Below the pieces are notes generated by a model that did not search any database, was not told the origin of the DNA, and saw only the letters and a list, made by a program, of their open reading frames with translations. Below, piece after piece: positions 9,240 to 21,006 of a DNA stretch of 64,000 bases. This stretch comes from Symsagittifera roscoffensis (lineage: Eukaryota; Xenacoelomorpha; Acoela; Convolutidae), in NCBI RefSeq assembly GCF_963678635.1, contig NC_087068.1, forward strand, positions 57,831,896-57,895,895, given 5' to 3'. Within the stretch, counting starts at the first letter, position 1; the number at the start of each line of letters is the position of its first letter. A program made the position numbers and the translations under genes.

Positions 9240-11228
9240 TTGGCGGAAGCGGTTCCGTGCCAGACAGCCTCGGCCGAGGAGACATGTGATCATCTGATAA
9301 CGCATTGGATATCGCGGTATGGTTGTCCAATGACTTTCCAGTCGGACAACGGCAAAGCACACTCGACAACCTACCATCCACAGACCAACGGGTTGGTAGA
9401 GAGACAGAACAGGACACTGGTCAACATGTTAAGGGTGTACTGCTCAAGATACATGACGGATTGGGATAAATACCTGCCACAGGTAGTAGGGGCCTACAAC
9501 AGTACACAGCACTCAACGACGGGTATCAGTCCCTTCATGATGTTGACGGGTAGGGAGAGAGCAATGCCTCTGACATTCTTTTACCCGGAATACGAAGGGA
9601 AAAAGACGTCGCCTCAGGCATACGTGAAAGAAGCGATCAAAAGACAACAGGAGTTAAACGAGCTATGCAGGAGGAACACGGCGCAAGCGCAAATGAGGCA
9701 ACGCAGAAAATATGACAAAAAAATATTACAAGCGAAGCCATATGAAGTGGGCCAATACGTGTGGGTCTTCCAAAATGTCATACCGCCCAAGGGAACAAAG
9801 AAACTACTCAAGAAGTGGAGGGGACCATTCATGATAACGGAAGTTCATCAACAAGGGCGGTTCTATCGCTTGAGCACTGGGCGAGCGGCACATTATGAAA
9901 ATCTGAAGCCTCATGTCCCGTCCCCGGAGGATTGGTGCATACCGAAGGACATGGAGGGTCTTGAGTACCTGGTGGTAGAGCCAGCGTGTGAAGTGAATGA
10001 AAAAGGCACCAGAGAGAAAAATGATGGTAATGAGAACTTGAGTTTGGACGACAATGAAAAGATAGGAGTGGAGTCTGATGCAGGATCATTTGTAGAAGAA
10101 GAATGGAACGACCCGGAGCAAGATGAGGTGCCGAAGTGGATGGAGCCAGATCGACCAACACCACCGGAAACCAGGACTGGCAATCGTAAACGCACCGGCA
10201 TGAGGTACAACAGGTACGGGGATGACTTCTTAATCTATAAGATACAGCCAGACGAACTGGGCAAGGAACTACTGAGTGCAGGCGAACTGGAAGCCGAAGA
10301 GGAATGGCAGGTCATTGACGATGGTGGACACTATCCGCAGGAAGACTACTCGACGCCAGAACTGGAGATGGATCTCGAACAGAGTGAGATAGAGAGGAGG
10401 GAGAATACGAACTTGAGGATACTAGAGTGGATGCGCGATGTCAAAGACGAGAGCCGCGAAGGACAAAGCATTCAACAAGTCGATGTATCAGCGGCAAATT
10501 ACATGAAGACAGAGGACCCTCTTTTCGGATGGACGGCAACAGACAGGCCACTGGACATTCCTCAGGACAATTCAGACCCGACAACATCGACGGGGACGTC
10601 GATAAATATTTTTGTCCGGGGAGTGGGGGTAGGACTTACCCACACCGAAAATTTGATGATAAAGAAGCTCAAGGAAGTGAGAGAAACAAGCAAATTGGAA
10701 CTGGAAGAAGAAGAGCCAGAGCCTACCATAGGTCGGAATTTCAAAACGAAATTTGAAATACCCAATGAGTACTCGGAAAACATCATGATAACGGATAGCG
10801 ACTTCATCCTGTCAAACAGGACTAGCGCGATCTGCATCACGGCGGACATGAGTTTCAAATCAAGATTGGAAGCTGACTTCAGAAGAGAGTACCAGAACGT
10901 GGAGTTTCTGTTCAGACAGAGACCAGGACTGGGAGGGATGGCAGCGCTTCCACCATCAGTAGCACAAGTCCCGGGCAAATATCTGTGCTTCCTAGTGACG
11001 AGGGTCAATGACAGGAACACAATTGATCCCGAACACGTGATGTTGGCACTAACAAGACTACGAGACTTCATGATGGAAAGAGGAATAACGGAGGTCTCAA
11101 TGCCGGTGTATGACCCAAACAGGGGCAAACTGAGCTCGAGGGAATTGTACGCTATCCTACATGTAGTCTTTGCGGAAACTGAGATAATGGTGTATCTGCA
11201 CAAAAAATACTACTTGAGCATCGCCTGA
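9240..11228 (+). pseudogene. pol: pol copy A: integrase core, chromatin-side linker and C-terminal macrodomain
   Basis: An open frame of 662 codons. Residues 1-230 or so are the integrase core and C-terminal domain: aspartate in SDNGKA (9345) and glutamate in NGLVERQN (9399). These are separated by only 17 residues because 54 bases present in copy B are missing, so the catalytic core is deleted in part. A long acidic linker follows (about 10000-10590). From about 10600 a macrodomain-like region of the TARG1/OARD1 group runs to the stop: SAICITADM, PGLGGMAALP, GKYLCFLVTR, ITEVSMP. The loop that holds the catalytic aspartate in that enzyme family is replaced by PVYDPNRGKL (11103-11132). ADP-ribose binding is therefore uncertain. 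Confidence 0.75.
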
Positions 11229-11726
11229 GTTGGGGATACGGGGTCTCGAGTTGGGCGTGAGGGAGGAGTCTTGAGTTAGGTACTGGGGTGCGGCACAGGT
11301 AAAGGGATCTTAAGACGTGATTGGCATGACAATTGAATTTTAAAAAGAATTAATGGTGCTAAAACATAAGATGAATCTGCATGCTTTTAAGGAAATTCCA
11401 ATTGAATCGTTTTAAGTAGAATGAAAATGACAAGATTTTAACCATACTGGTGAAAAGGGGGGTCTTTAGGTTAGGAACATGACATGTTAAGTTTTAATAT
11501 GGTTTCTGTTTTCAGATCAAGTTTGAAAAACAAAGTTGAAAATCCAACTACACTCAAGCGAAAAACAGAAAGAGAAATCTTGATTGAACTCGTGATAATC
11601 GGCACCTACAGCAAGTGTTTGCAAGGGAACATTTCTAGAGAATTCTTGAGTGGGGTAATACTTGAGTCGGTAAGGTAATTCTTGAGCTGGTTAATACATA
11701 CTTGAATACATCCCGAAGTCACAGGA
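11229..11726 (+). promoter_or_regulatory. ORF1-ORF2 spacer with 3' splice-acceptor-like site (copy A)
   Basis: There are about 500 bases between the macrodomain stop and the ORF2 ATG. TTTCTGTTTTCAG ends at 11515, a strong U-rich 3' splice-site match, and it is conserved in copy B (35578-35579). The minus element has TTGTTTTTTAG in the same relative place. This fits a spliced or trans-spliced mRNA for ORF2, like the env message of retroviruses and errantiviruses. A small open frame (11484-11678) overlaps the site and lies in the ORF2 frame; its status is unclear. Otherwise nothing recognised. Confidence 0.45.
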
Positions 11727-13031
11727 ATGGCAGACAGATTCTGGAAATCCATGCCCGCGGCCCTAAAGAAGCCTACTCTTGATGAGCTGTACAGACGTCT
11801 GAGGGACCTGGATTATACCCAAATAGACGAGAGAATGGCGGTAATGCTGAATGCCATCCTCCAGTTGGAAGACCAGGGTGAATGCAGGGAGTCTGCGACG
11901 GAGGCTGTCTTGATGGTCGGCTACACCACTGAGGGAATATCAAACCAAGAACAGACCAGATGGTTGTCTTGGAATGTGGATGGAGGAGTAAGGGGTTTTG
12001 ACTTGGCAAGGAATCCTGGCCTGAGTAACAATACCGAATATGGCGCAGGGGAATTCCCACTACCAACTAGGCCAACGGCAAGATCTACAGGCCAGAGCTC
12101 GAGTAAGGTGCTATCGATGACGCGAGCACAACAGACGACCGAGGCATATCCGGATCTTGGTGTTCTAAAGAAAGAGCTCGAGAAGGCGCAGAAGGAAAGG
12201 AACAAGGCGAACCTCGATCGGGATCAGGCAAAGCTGGATCGGGAGAAGTTTCAGCTGGAGAGAGACCAGGCGGTCAACGAGCGCGATCAGACTCTGAGGT
12301 TGCTTGAGATGCTAAAAGCTGAACATCAGCAGGAACTAAGGGTGCGGGAGAACGCCGCGAATCGTGATCAACTGAAGTCGGAGTTGGAGAGAATAGAGCA
12401 ATGACAACGCGAGCTTGATGCACAGAAGGGAGCCAGACCAAAGGAGCGAGTGGTTACCAGCTCGAGGCCAGAGTCACGCATGGAGGTGGATGAAGCCCCC
12501 AGGGCAAGAGGACGGTTCAACCTTGACCGCGAGGCCCGAGAACACATGAGTGAAGGGTTGGAAGTCTGGATACCGAATGACGCAACGCCTTCCTTGCGTA
12601 GCCTAGAGACGCAACCCGTACGCCCACTGATGGATGTGGTGCTGCCGGGATATACCCCAACCTCGACCTCGAGTGACAGTCAGGTGAGCGGCGGCTCGTC
12701 GCGTCTGAAAGAGCTGGGCGAGAAATTACGGCAGAAAAGTCGTGAAAGTTCGGCAAGACCGGAGCTTCCCCCAACTTGGAGGGAACAGCCGGTCAGGAGC
12801 GTCGTGATCTCGAGTTATAAGAAAAATACAGAGAAGAGGTACCACAGGCACAATCGGCTGGATTGGAGTGCGGAACAGAAAGCCAGGAGGGACTGCTTTC
12901 ATGATGCAGCCTGGGTGGAGTATCTTGCGCCACCCCGGGTGCCAGAAGGTGCGGTCCACTTGATCATAGGGGACAGCCTGGTGCGGGAGTTTCGCTGGAG
13001 CTGCCACGCCACAGATGTTGGCGACGCTTGA
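11727..13031 (+). pseudogene. ORF2 copy A, part 1: N-terminal region, coiled coil, start of SGNH domain
   Basis: The ATG at 11727 opens ORF2 (MADRFWKSMP). Residues about 140-225 are a charged heptad-like coiled coil (LKKELEKAQKERNKAN and following). A TGA at 12402-12404 interrupts it, where copy B has a CGA arginine codon; the same frame then stays open to 13031. A proline/serine-rich linker follows, and then the first SGNH-hydrolase block, IIGDSL, near 12964-12980. A 41-base deletion just after this (relative to copy B) removes part of the SGNH domain and shifts the frame. This lies where env sits in related elements, but I see no signal peptide or membrane anchor. Confidence 0.75.
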
Positions 13032-14712
13032 GATGCTAGGGATGACTAAAGTGTACACGGTGACCCTGATGATCGGGACTAACGATGTATCAAGGGGAGA
13101 AGCGAGGAAAATAACGAGGCTGCACGACAAGATGAGCTGCCTTCTTGAGGAGCTGAGGATCCAGATGGACCCTATCCTGTTGACGGTATGTACTGTCCCC
13201 TACAACATGATGTTTGATCAGCACGCCTTGGAGATGAACGAGAAGGTGCGGAACCTAAACAAGGTGATCCGAGATATCCACCGGAAAAGTGTGCTCCCTG
13301 TCAGACTGCTGGAAGTGGCGGAGCGCATGGAGAAAAAGGGATTCCCTGAAGACACCTCCAATGATGGGATCCATTTCGATAGGCCAAGGGGAGCGGAGTG
13401 GCTGAACGACGTCTTCCAAGAACACATAAACACGCTATAGGCGGATCTGCTAGATACAGCCCAATTCACATTAGGACCACCTCCGAACCCACCATTCCTT
13501 GCCTCGAGGGCCTTGTCTGGTCGCTTGGGACCGAGATTTGACACTAGAGACAGTTCGAGGAGCAACCAGACCAGATTGCAGAGTGTCACGCCAATGGAGT
13601 CTGAGGAGGTGACGTCATCAACACCTCCAGGCTCGGCGATATCCTCAGTGGTAGTGGCAGAGAACAAGCGGGAAAAGAGATCTATGGAGACCGCTCGCTT
13701 GAGATATCCTGAGAAGGTGAAAGAACTGGACCTAGAGGGTTTGGAATGCAGGCGAGAATTGGCGGAGACCCTGGGGATTGAACGAGTGTCGCGCGATTAT
13801 TTAAACAGACATCATTGCGTGGACTGGTTGAAAGCTCATGAGGCACACTTCTCGAGAACGAAATTGATGGAGACCGCAGATCTGACCGGAATTCCCACAA
13901 AAGCGATCATGGGACCCATTAACTACAGACCTCTCAAGCTGTTGGGGAGTCCTGGACTCATAGTAGAACCCCCCAAATACCGAACAAGCATCGCCAGGAT
14001 CAGGCTGGCGACCCCGGCACAGTTGAAAGTGGTGGACAAGCTACTCAATCCGGGGGGAATGGAATTGCCAGATGCCGCTTACGAAGGCTCGAAGTTGGCG
14101 GAAGATCCCAGGTACGGGAAGCCCCGTGGCAGCACCCAGCTGGCCAAAACCCTGGCAGTTTATGATAGAGCAGATCCAGCTGCTGCGAGAGTAGTCATCG
14201 TGGCGGGATCGGACTTCGAAGGAACGTCTCCCAAGTTGTTCTGACCGGAGACTCTGATATACTCCTTGCCAGGAGCTGAATTAAACCAGATGTTAACTCT
14301 GGTGGTGGCAATAAAGTCGGAGATGCCCTGTGAGCCTGAGTTGCTATTGTTTGCAGGAATGAATGATCACCTGCACGCGATGGGACTTCTTGAGCAGCTA
14401 AAAGGCAATGAAATTCCGACATCGAGGAAGATATGGGAAGCCCTTCAGGCGTTGTTTGCAGCGATGAATGAAGTGCAGGAGAATGTTGTCTCGAGATTTG
14501 GATCCAAGACGAAGGTGGTGTTCACCACATCCCCTGGATACGCGAATATGCCATCCGCCCTACAATTCGTGTACGCGGTCTTGATCCTAATAGCAGAGGG
14601 GAACGAATGGCGGATTCTAATGGCAGCCCCCAATCGGGAGTTGGAGCCATCGAACCTGAGGCTTCGCAAGTCAGAATTGGCGGCGGCATGGGCGGAATAT
14701 CTCATGCACTGA
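13015..14712 (+). pseudogene. ORF2 copy A, part 2: SGNH hydrolase remainder and second SGNH-like block
   Basis: This continues ORF2 in a new frame after the 41-base deletion. The SGNH/GDSL signature completes here: LMIGTNDVSRG near 13071-13103 and DGIHF with Asp at 13363 and His at 13372, the usual DxxH pair. Such enzymes hydrolyse ester or acyl bonds; the substrate here is unknown. TAG at 13438-13440 (GAG in copy B) and TGA at 14242-14244 (TGG in copy B) break the frame. From about 14188 a second, weaker SGNH-like pattern appears: VVIVAGSDF, then LLLFAGMNDHLH, and later GDDHPAI in the next frame. A one-base loss near 14700 ends the frame. Confidence 0.7.
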
Positions 14713-17269
14713 GGGGCTTTTATGGACTAGCCGACATCCTGATCGTATTAGACGAGGTGCTCTTGCTAGAGATATCGAACTTTGCCAGGCAACTTCAGTT
14801 CAGCCCAGTCATCGGGGACGATCACCCGGCGATAAGCCAATTGACGGCCAGCTTGTGGTTTCGGAGCATGGATGTGAAGATCACAAATTCCACCAGCAAG
14901 TCTAGAGGTCCTAGTAACGAGAGAAGAAATGTGACCGAGACGGAAAAACAATTAGAATCGATGAAATATCGCTTGACGCAAGAGAATGGCTGGTGGCCAT
15001 TTTTGACACCAAGGCTGGAGAACGCCACGAATAAGACGAGGGAGGAAGCACCACCCTCGTGAAACAAGTCTGGAGTTTTCTGGAGAAACAACTGGAGCTG
15101 GCCGAAGTAAGAGACATGACGGTGGCTAGATTTGTCTCGGCCGCCAATGAAGTGAAGATTGGAGGGTTCTGGAGAGAGCACGCCAAGGGTGAGCTGAGGA
15201 CTAGGAGGGATCATGAGATTCTCAAGTTCTTGAGTCCTTGCTGGGAAAAGGAATTCATGGCAGGAATGTTCGGCACCACGGCGACTATCTTTGGAGCCTT
15301 CGTGCAGGAGATACTGGGCATGCCCATCAGCCTGCTCTTGGCTTTGTACCTGGTCTACCCCAGATACTTGTTCAACATGGGCCCAGCATACATGTTTAGT
15401 CGAGGAGTAGAGACACTTCGAGTTGATGGGTATCTGGCACTATTACTCTTGACCCATGGGGAATTGGTGTCGTTTCATCGATTGATGGAATATGGAGAGC
15501 CTCTGTCTATGGGGAGAGTCCACTCGAGCATTGAAACCTACTCCTACAAGTGTGCCGCAGGGTTGAAGACGTTGTTAGTGCAATACCTCATGATGCAGAA
15601 TCGGCACATGACGGGTGAAGATGAGAATCCAACCTCGAGAGAAGAATGGAAGAAGATGAATAGAGGGATGCCTCTGTTGACGGACTTATGCCTGGCAATG
15701 AGGTCGGACCCTATGGGGATAATCCGGGGCCTAGAGGAGGTGGTGACGACCTGCATTTATGGTCCAGCAGTGACGTACGCATTCCCAGATCCCCTGGTGA
15801 CAACGTATCGTCACTCTGTGACGCACTTGAGTCTTATCAGCATACTGGATGGGACGGCGCTCAATTGGTGTCAGCAGGAGGTGCTTAGAACGCGAATGAG
15901 CAACACGGTACTCTTTGGAAAAGTGAAAGATGCCGAGCTGATAGTGTACAACTTCAGAGGACAAATGCAATGTAGAATGGGAGGCAAGCGAGAGGGGCCC
16001 ATCGAAACGTATCCCAAGTTTTGGAACTTGAACCCATTGACGGCAGACGGGCGAGAGATCTTGAGGATTCCTGCCTGGAAAGAATGCTTTGCACTAGTCA
16101 AGAGGGAGCTGGAGGCCATAATGGAGAAAGAAATCCTTCCAGCCGCCATGCCCGAGTTTCCGGTAGTCAGGAGGATGACCTTGGGGATGAACAGTCCCCT
16201 GGTAGTTCCCTCCATCATGGCGAGGATGACGACGGAGGAAATGCAGAAGTGTTTCACTGATGGCTGGGATCCCCTGTTCATCGGCTACACGGCGGCGGTC
16301 TACTTCCATACTAGCGAGGCGAAGATAAATTCGTGGACGACGCAAGCGAAAAAGATGAGAGGTTCGCAGCCCCCCGGATATGAGGTGCGGAAGGTCTTGA
16401 GAGCTCTTGAGCAGCAAGGACTAGAGAACATGCTACCAATATGGGATGATGGCAGGATGATCATGATGGAGGGGCACGTCGCATTGGTGGACGACATGAA
16501 ATTTGCAACGAGAAAATACAGGGCACCCTATGGCTTAGAACAGGTGGAAATGAGACAGGAGGGAAAAGAACTAGATGCAGCAGGTCAACTGCACGTAGCC
16601 CTGACGGAATACAAGAAATTGGACCCTACGACACCATCACCACTGTCAGTGGACACGCCTGGAGACAAGAGGAGTGGACCCGTTGAGGACCGGTTCAAAA
16701 GAATTCTCGAGAGAAGGAGACATGAGTCAGAAGAAGAGAGTATGGATGAAACTCTCAGTGAAGCCGGTGAAGACATGGAAGTGGGGAATACGCCTGAACC
16801 AGGGCCATCAGGGGAGGAGCTCACCACTCAAGAGCTGTTGAAAGACTTGAACGAGGAGAATTGGGCAGATACTGCCACCCCACCTCTGAATCCGTCCCCC
16901 CGGAAGAATCTGGAATTGCCATTGGCAAATGAGACCTTCAATATGGGGATGATACTCTTGAGCTCGGAGGAAAGGGAAAAGAACACTTTCGAAGGGAACA
17001 GGGACATGTTCCTGGGGTCCCTGAAGGACGATGCTTGGCAGGAGTTCTTGGAAGAATTCAATCAAGAAGTGGGCAGCGAGACGACGCTGGACAAATTCAA
17101 GGAGGATCTGTGGGACACAGTCGTAAGATTTGGAGAACCGCTTCTGATAGGAACGGGCCTGGATGAGGAGGCGAGAAAAGAGCTGCTGAGCAAGCTGGTA
17201 GAGCTGAGGAATTCACGATCGAAGACTAGAGAAGAGAAATGTGAGGACAGCTCTACTCTGAAACAATAA
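14700..17269 (+). pseudogene. ORF2 copy A, part 3: large unknown helical region and acidic linker
   Basis: This is read from about 14700 to 15062 in one frame and 15059-17269 (736 codons) in the next, continuous with the preceding block in copy B. The region from RFVSAANEV (15130) to YRAPYGLEQ (16550) is highly conserved between copies A and B. It is rich in Leu, Met and Tyr, and includes MPISLLLALYLVYPRYLF, which is hydrophobic but has charged neighbours and is not a clear membrane segment. From 16600 it becomes acidic, Ser/Pro-rich and disordered-looking. It ends at a TAA (17267-17269) where copy B has AAA. I do not recognise a known family. Confidence 0.65.
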
Positions 17270-17373
17270 ACTGTAGATAAAATAGTTGATGATATAAAAA
17301 GGGATAAGGTTGGGACTAGTAATATGATTAAAAGTACTAATATCCTTAAGGCTCGAGCAGGGGGAGGCAAGAG

Positions 17374-18528
17374 TTGGAAGGATTGGGGGTAGACAGAGAG
17401 GTCGAATCAGTGATGATAGCCACGACACCCTCAAGCAGAGATGTGAAGACTCGCAAGAGGAAGAGAGAAGTGGAGGGATTGGGTAGTCCTTCAGTAGATG
17501 CTGTTTCGGAAGGAAACTTGAGAGAGACGGCGCCCATGGTTTTGGCTCGATGCAAGACGGCGGCATACAAGAGCAGCTCGCAGCTCAGAAGACCACTTGA
17601 AGTAGAGAGGGAAATAGAGGTTTCCACCAGTTCGACATCGGAGGAAGACTTCAAGCCTCAGAAGATAAACGTAAAGAGAGGTTCAACGAACGGACAGACA
17701 TGGGAAGTGGATGTCGGCAAAGAATGGATCTCGAAGGCACACCAGGCCACGGGCAAGCAAGTGGCGAGTGATCCATTGGAGAGGAACAAGACGAAGAACA
17801 CCTCCCGGACGTGGTGGGTGGCCCTCGAGACATTGAAGGAAATGGAGGACTGCTTGAAGAAGTTGGACAGTGGAGTAGCTCGCAAGCGACGCAATTGGGC
17901 CACCCAGCAAAAGGCCGAGGTTAATAAAATAGAAATGGCGAATCAGCTGAAGAGGTCCTGGCAGAACTTGTTGAAGGATCATTTTGCAGAGGCAATGAGG
18001 TCACCCTCATCAGCACCGCCATTAATGGCGAATCCCTTCGTTAGAACTGCAGGACAATTAATGTTCACCTGGAGTCTGGTGGGAATAGAGTTGGAGACAT
18101 TGACCTCGTATGACAGGCTGAAGTTGGGAAGCAAGAAGCTAGATGTGTATCAAGCATTGATGCAACACGTGGCCAGGGACAATTCAGGCTTGAGCCTGGC
18201 TAGGAGAAAGGATGCCACATGTTTCTTGAGATGGATAATGTCAATGATGTCTGATAGTACCATCTTGGCATGCCACCAGAGAGCAAGCGGGAGTAAAACC
18301 ATGGAAAAAAGAGTCTCAACGATCATCTTGAACGTGTATCAGAGTACAGGGATAGAAAAGGAAGATGGTTCCAGACTATCCCTAGAGAACCACAGAAAGC
18401 TAGACGAGGTACGGAGGTTCTATAATAAGAAATTCGAAGAAGAGCATGATATTCACCGTAACCTGGCCTCGTCAGAGAAGTACTCGAGACCCAGCGAGAA
18501 GGGGAATACCAATACGTGTCAGGAGTGA
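17374..18528 (+). pseudogene. ORF2 copy A, part 4: basic linker and N-terminal part of distal conserved region
   Basis: 384 open codons; ORF2 resumes after TAA 17267 and a one-base shift in the G-run near 17361. The first 150 residues are low-complexity, charged and serine-rich (KTRKRKREVEG). From about 17830 the sequence becomes compact (LETLKEMEDCLKKLDSGVARKRRNW, LMFTWSLVGIELETL, RKDATCFLRWIMSMM) and matches the minus element at 52531-53628. That indicates a conserved distal ORF2 domain of unknown function. One base is missing near 18497 relative to copy B, so the frame ends at 18528 and resumes at 18516. Confidence 0.7.
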
Positions 18529-20570
18529 TGGGAATAGCCTACAACCCCTTCTTAGACTCAGAAACTGGAGGCGCTCACAGGAACCACGAGGTGGCGGAGC
18601 TACTGAAGTTTTGGACAGAAAGAATAATTGAAATAGATGGGGTGGAGAAAGAGGGGCCGAGCCTGGGCCTGATTCTTGAGAAAACACCGGAGATGGTGAG
18701 CACACCGCGCTCAAACAAGAGAGTTGAAGTGAACATGGGTGATGGCAATGGCTTGCTGATCACGAACTTGGGAGTGGTATGGAAGTTACTAAGACCCTCC
18801 TGGTGCCCACATCCCCACGCAAGTCTGATCGAGGAGACCACCGAACGGGTGAGGTTAGCTCCAACGGAAGATGAAGATTTGGCGAAGTTGAGTGTGGTAC
18901 ACAAACTGATCTTACCTCAGATGAAGGTGTCAGGCGAAAAAACGAACAGTCTCGAGTCAACAAAGAAGATGGAGCCGGGTAGCTGTCTGGATTCTACGTG
19001 TGGGAGTGGAGAGCACACCTGCGATGGAAGATCATGTGTCAGGATATTGTCCTTTCAAAAAGAAGATCTGGTTACTTGGTTTGAAGACATCACGGAAAGG
19101 GAGAAAAGTGAAGTACAAATAGTGGCGGAGTGTTACGCCAGAACTACAGTGAACATAGCGACAGCTCTCGGATTCTTCTCGAGAATGTGTAGTCTGCAGT
19201 CACTGGAGAGGCTAGAGTCTGAACACCATTTAGTGACGGCGTTGAGCGTGGAATCATGGCCGGGAGTGTTGCAGGTGACTCAAAAACATATCCGGAGCTG
19301 GAAGGTCGGTCTCGAGGCAGAAATGGGGTTTCCCATGAGCGAACCTTATGACCTGCCATTGAACGCAAAATCCTTGATAGGGTCAATGATGGCCAATTTG
19401 TGCGGAAGCCACTACCCACTGCACATGGCGATGGTGGAAGCATCCAAACAGAGAATATTGGTGGACAAGGCCTTCTCAGTGCCCAAGTGCGTGAGGTTGG
19501 CTCGAGTATCGCATCACTCGCACAAGTTGTTGAGGAAAATCAGAGGGACAGTACCAAAAGAGTTGAGAGATGACTTGAGCGAAATCTGGGGAGAAGAACT
19601 TTTGAAGTTGGAGAGTGAGAACACAAGCGATCACGAGAGACAAAACGTGATCGGAAAACCTGGGGGAGGTGCTCCAAACATGGAAGATAACGACACGATG
19701 CATGAGAAAATGATAGAGCTTGAGCCTCTCGTGGAAGCCTCGGGGGAGCGTAACCTCAGGAGCATTGAGATCACCCATGGAGAATGCCCATGCCACTGTT
19801 TGGCACAAACGGTGTGGTATCCAGACCACAAGAACCTTTGTCTGGTGTGGGATATGGAAGAAATTCGGTCGATCGGACTACCGGATCACCGGCAGAAGGT
19901 GACGCTCTTAGTAGTGAGTGTGATGTTGGCTCTGAGATGGATAGAAGAGAACATAACGAAGTATCGGGAAGCGACGACGCCAACAGCTGAGTCAATATAC
20001 GCGATAGACTACAGCAGGAGACTCGAGTTGTTTGAGACTGCGTGCAAAATATTCGCCATACCAACGGAAGTCAGACACGTATGGAGCCGTTTGAGGTACT
20101 TTCCATGGTTTCGGGCGACACTGACGTCTTGGTTGTACATGACAACGAAAGATCACATGAGAAAGCATCAAAAGGAGTATCGACAGTTCCAGGCCGAGAT
20201 TGGGCCAGAAGCTTTCAAGAGACCCCTGTTAACCCATCGAAATGCGATCACGACAGGATGGAAGAGAGTGGGTAAAATGTCTAGAGACAATACCAAAGCG
20301 AGGGAATCAATACTAGAGGAAGACTTGGCGAAGAACGTGAGCTTGAGCCTACACAACTCCTTTTGTTTGAACCGGGAATCTAGGGTGAAGGCACTACCCA
20401 ACCAGGCGAAGAGGTTGCAGGAACAAAGAGAATGGATGCGATCCTGTGAACAGCTGAAGGCTTGGGAGGAGATCGTGATTAGCTCCGATGATGAAGAAGA
20501 ACTGTTGAGACAGTTTGCCGTATCCAGTCCTTCAGGAGACGGCAACTCTAAGGCGAAGAGTGCGAGATGA
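18516..20570 (+). pseudogene. ORF2 copy A, part 5: distal conserved region and C-terminus
   Basis: 684 codons without interruption, the best preserved part of ORF2 in copy A. It opens with GIAYNPFLDSE, matches the minus element through most of its length, and carries a Cys cluster (CLDST-C-GSGEHT-C-DGRS-C, residues about 155-172) that is only partly kept in the minus element. The later block HGECPCHC, WYP and LVWD (from 19774) is well kept there. The C-terminus is basic then acidic and ends at TGA 20568-20570. It has no transmembrane helix, signal peptide or known enzyme motif that I can see. The function is unknown. Confidence 0.75.
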
Positions 20571-20600
20571 GCGGATGGCTCGAATGGATCTTGAAGTCTT

Positions 20601-20615
20601 GAGAGGGAAAGGGGG
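20601..20615 (+). other. Candidate polypurine tract upstream of LTR2
   Basis: GAGAGGGAAAGGGGG sits 30 bases after the ORF2 stop and is followed by C-TTGAGTGTG. It is identical in arrangement to 957-970. It would prime plus-strand DNA synthesis and sets the predicted LTR2 start at 20618. Confidence 0.55.
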
Positions 20616-21006
20616 CTTGAGTGTGGATCCGGGTGAAAACTGGTTTCACGAAAAAGAAATTTTAACGAATCAAATATTGTTATTAATATACTATATTTAC
20701 TATATAAATCAAAATGCTGCATGACAAATTCCTGATTGAATCGGACAAAAGAAATTTTAAATGATTGGCTTAAAAAGCGAGAATTCAAGGGTGCAGGTGT
20801 GTGCAGATTTTGATTGCTGTTTAGCGATAGTGTGAAAATTTTACATGGCCGTGAATTTTGGGGTGTAGATAAGCTTAAGTCTGCTGCAAACTTCTGTAAA
20901 TGACCACTGGCACTGTACCTTGAGCAACACTCGGATTTCTGGGACTCACTGGCAGACGACAGCACGCGATGAGGACATCGATCTTGAGTCCGGGGAGTAT
21001 GTGCCA

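Noticed and set aside
15259-15390. Transmembrane segment in ORF2 (MPISLLLALYLVYPRYLF)
   Set aside because: The hydrophobic run is short, broken by Pro, Arg and Tyr, and has no signal peptide or fusion/cleavage motif, so an envelope assignment is not supported.
8574-20570. Simple 4.36-kb internal deletion in copy A as the cause of the gag-integrase fusion
   Set aside because: It would not explain why sequence left of the junction is about 99.7% identical to copy B while sequence right of it is about 95% identical; the tandem-duplication reading explains both.
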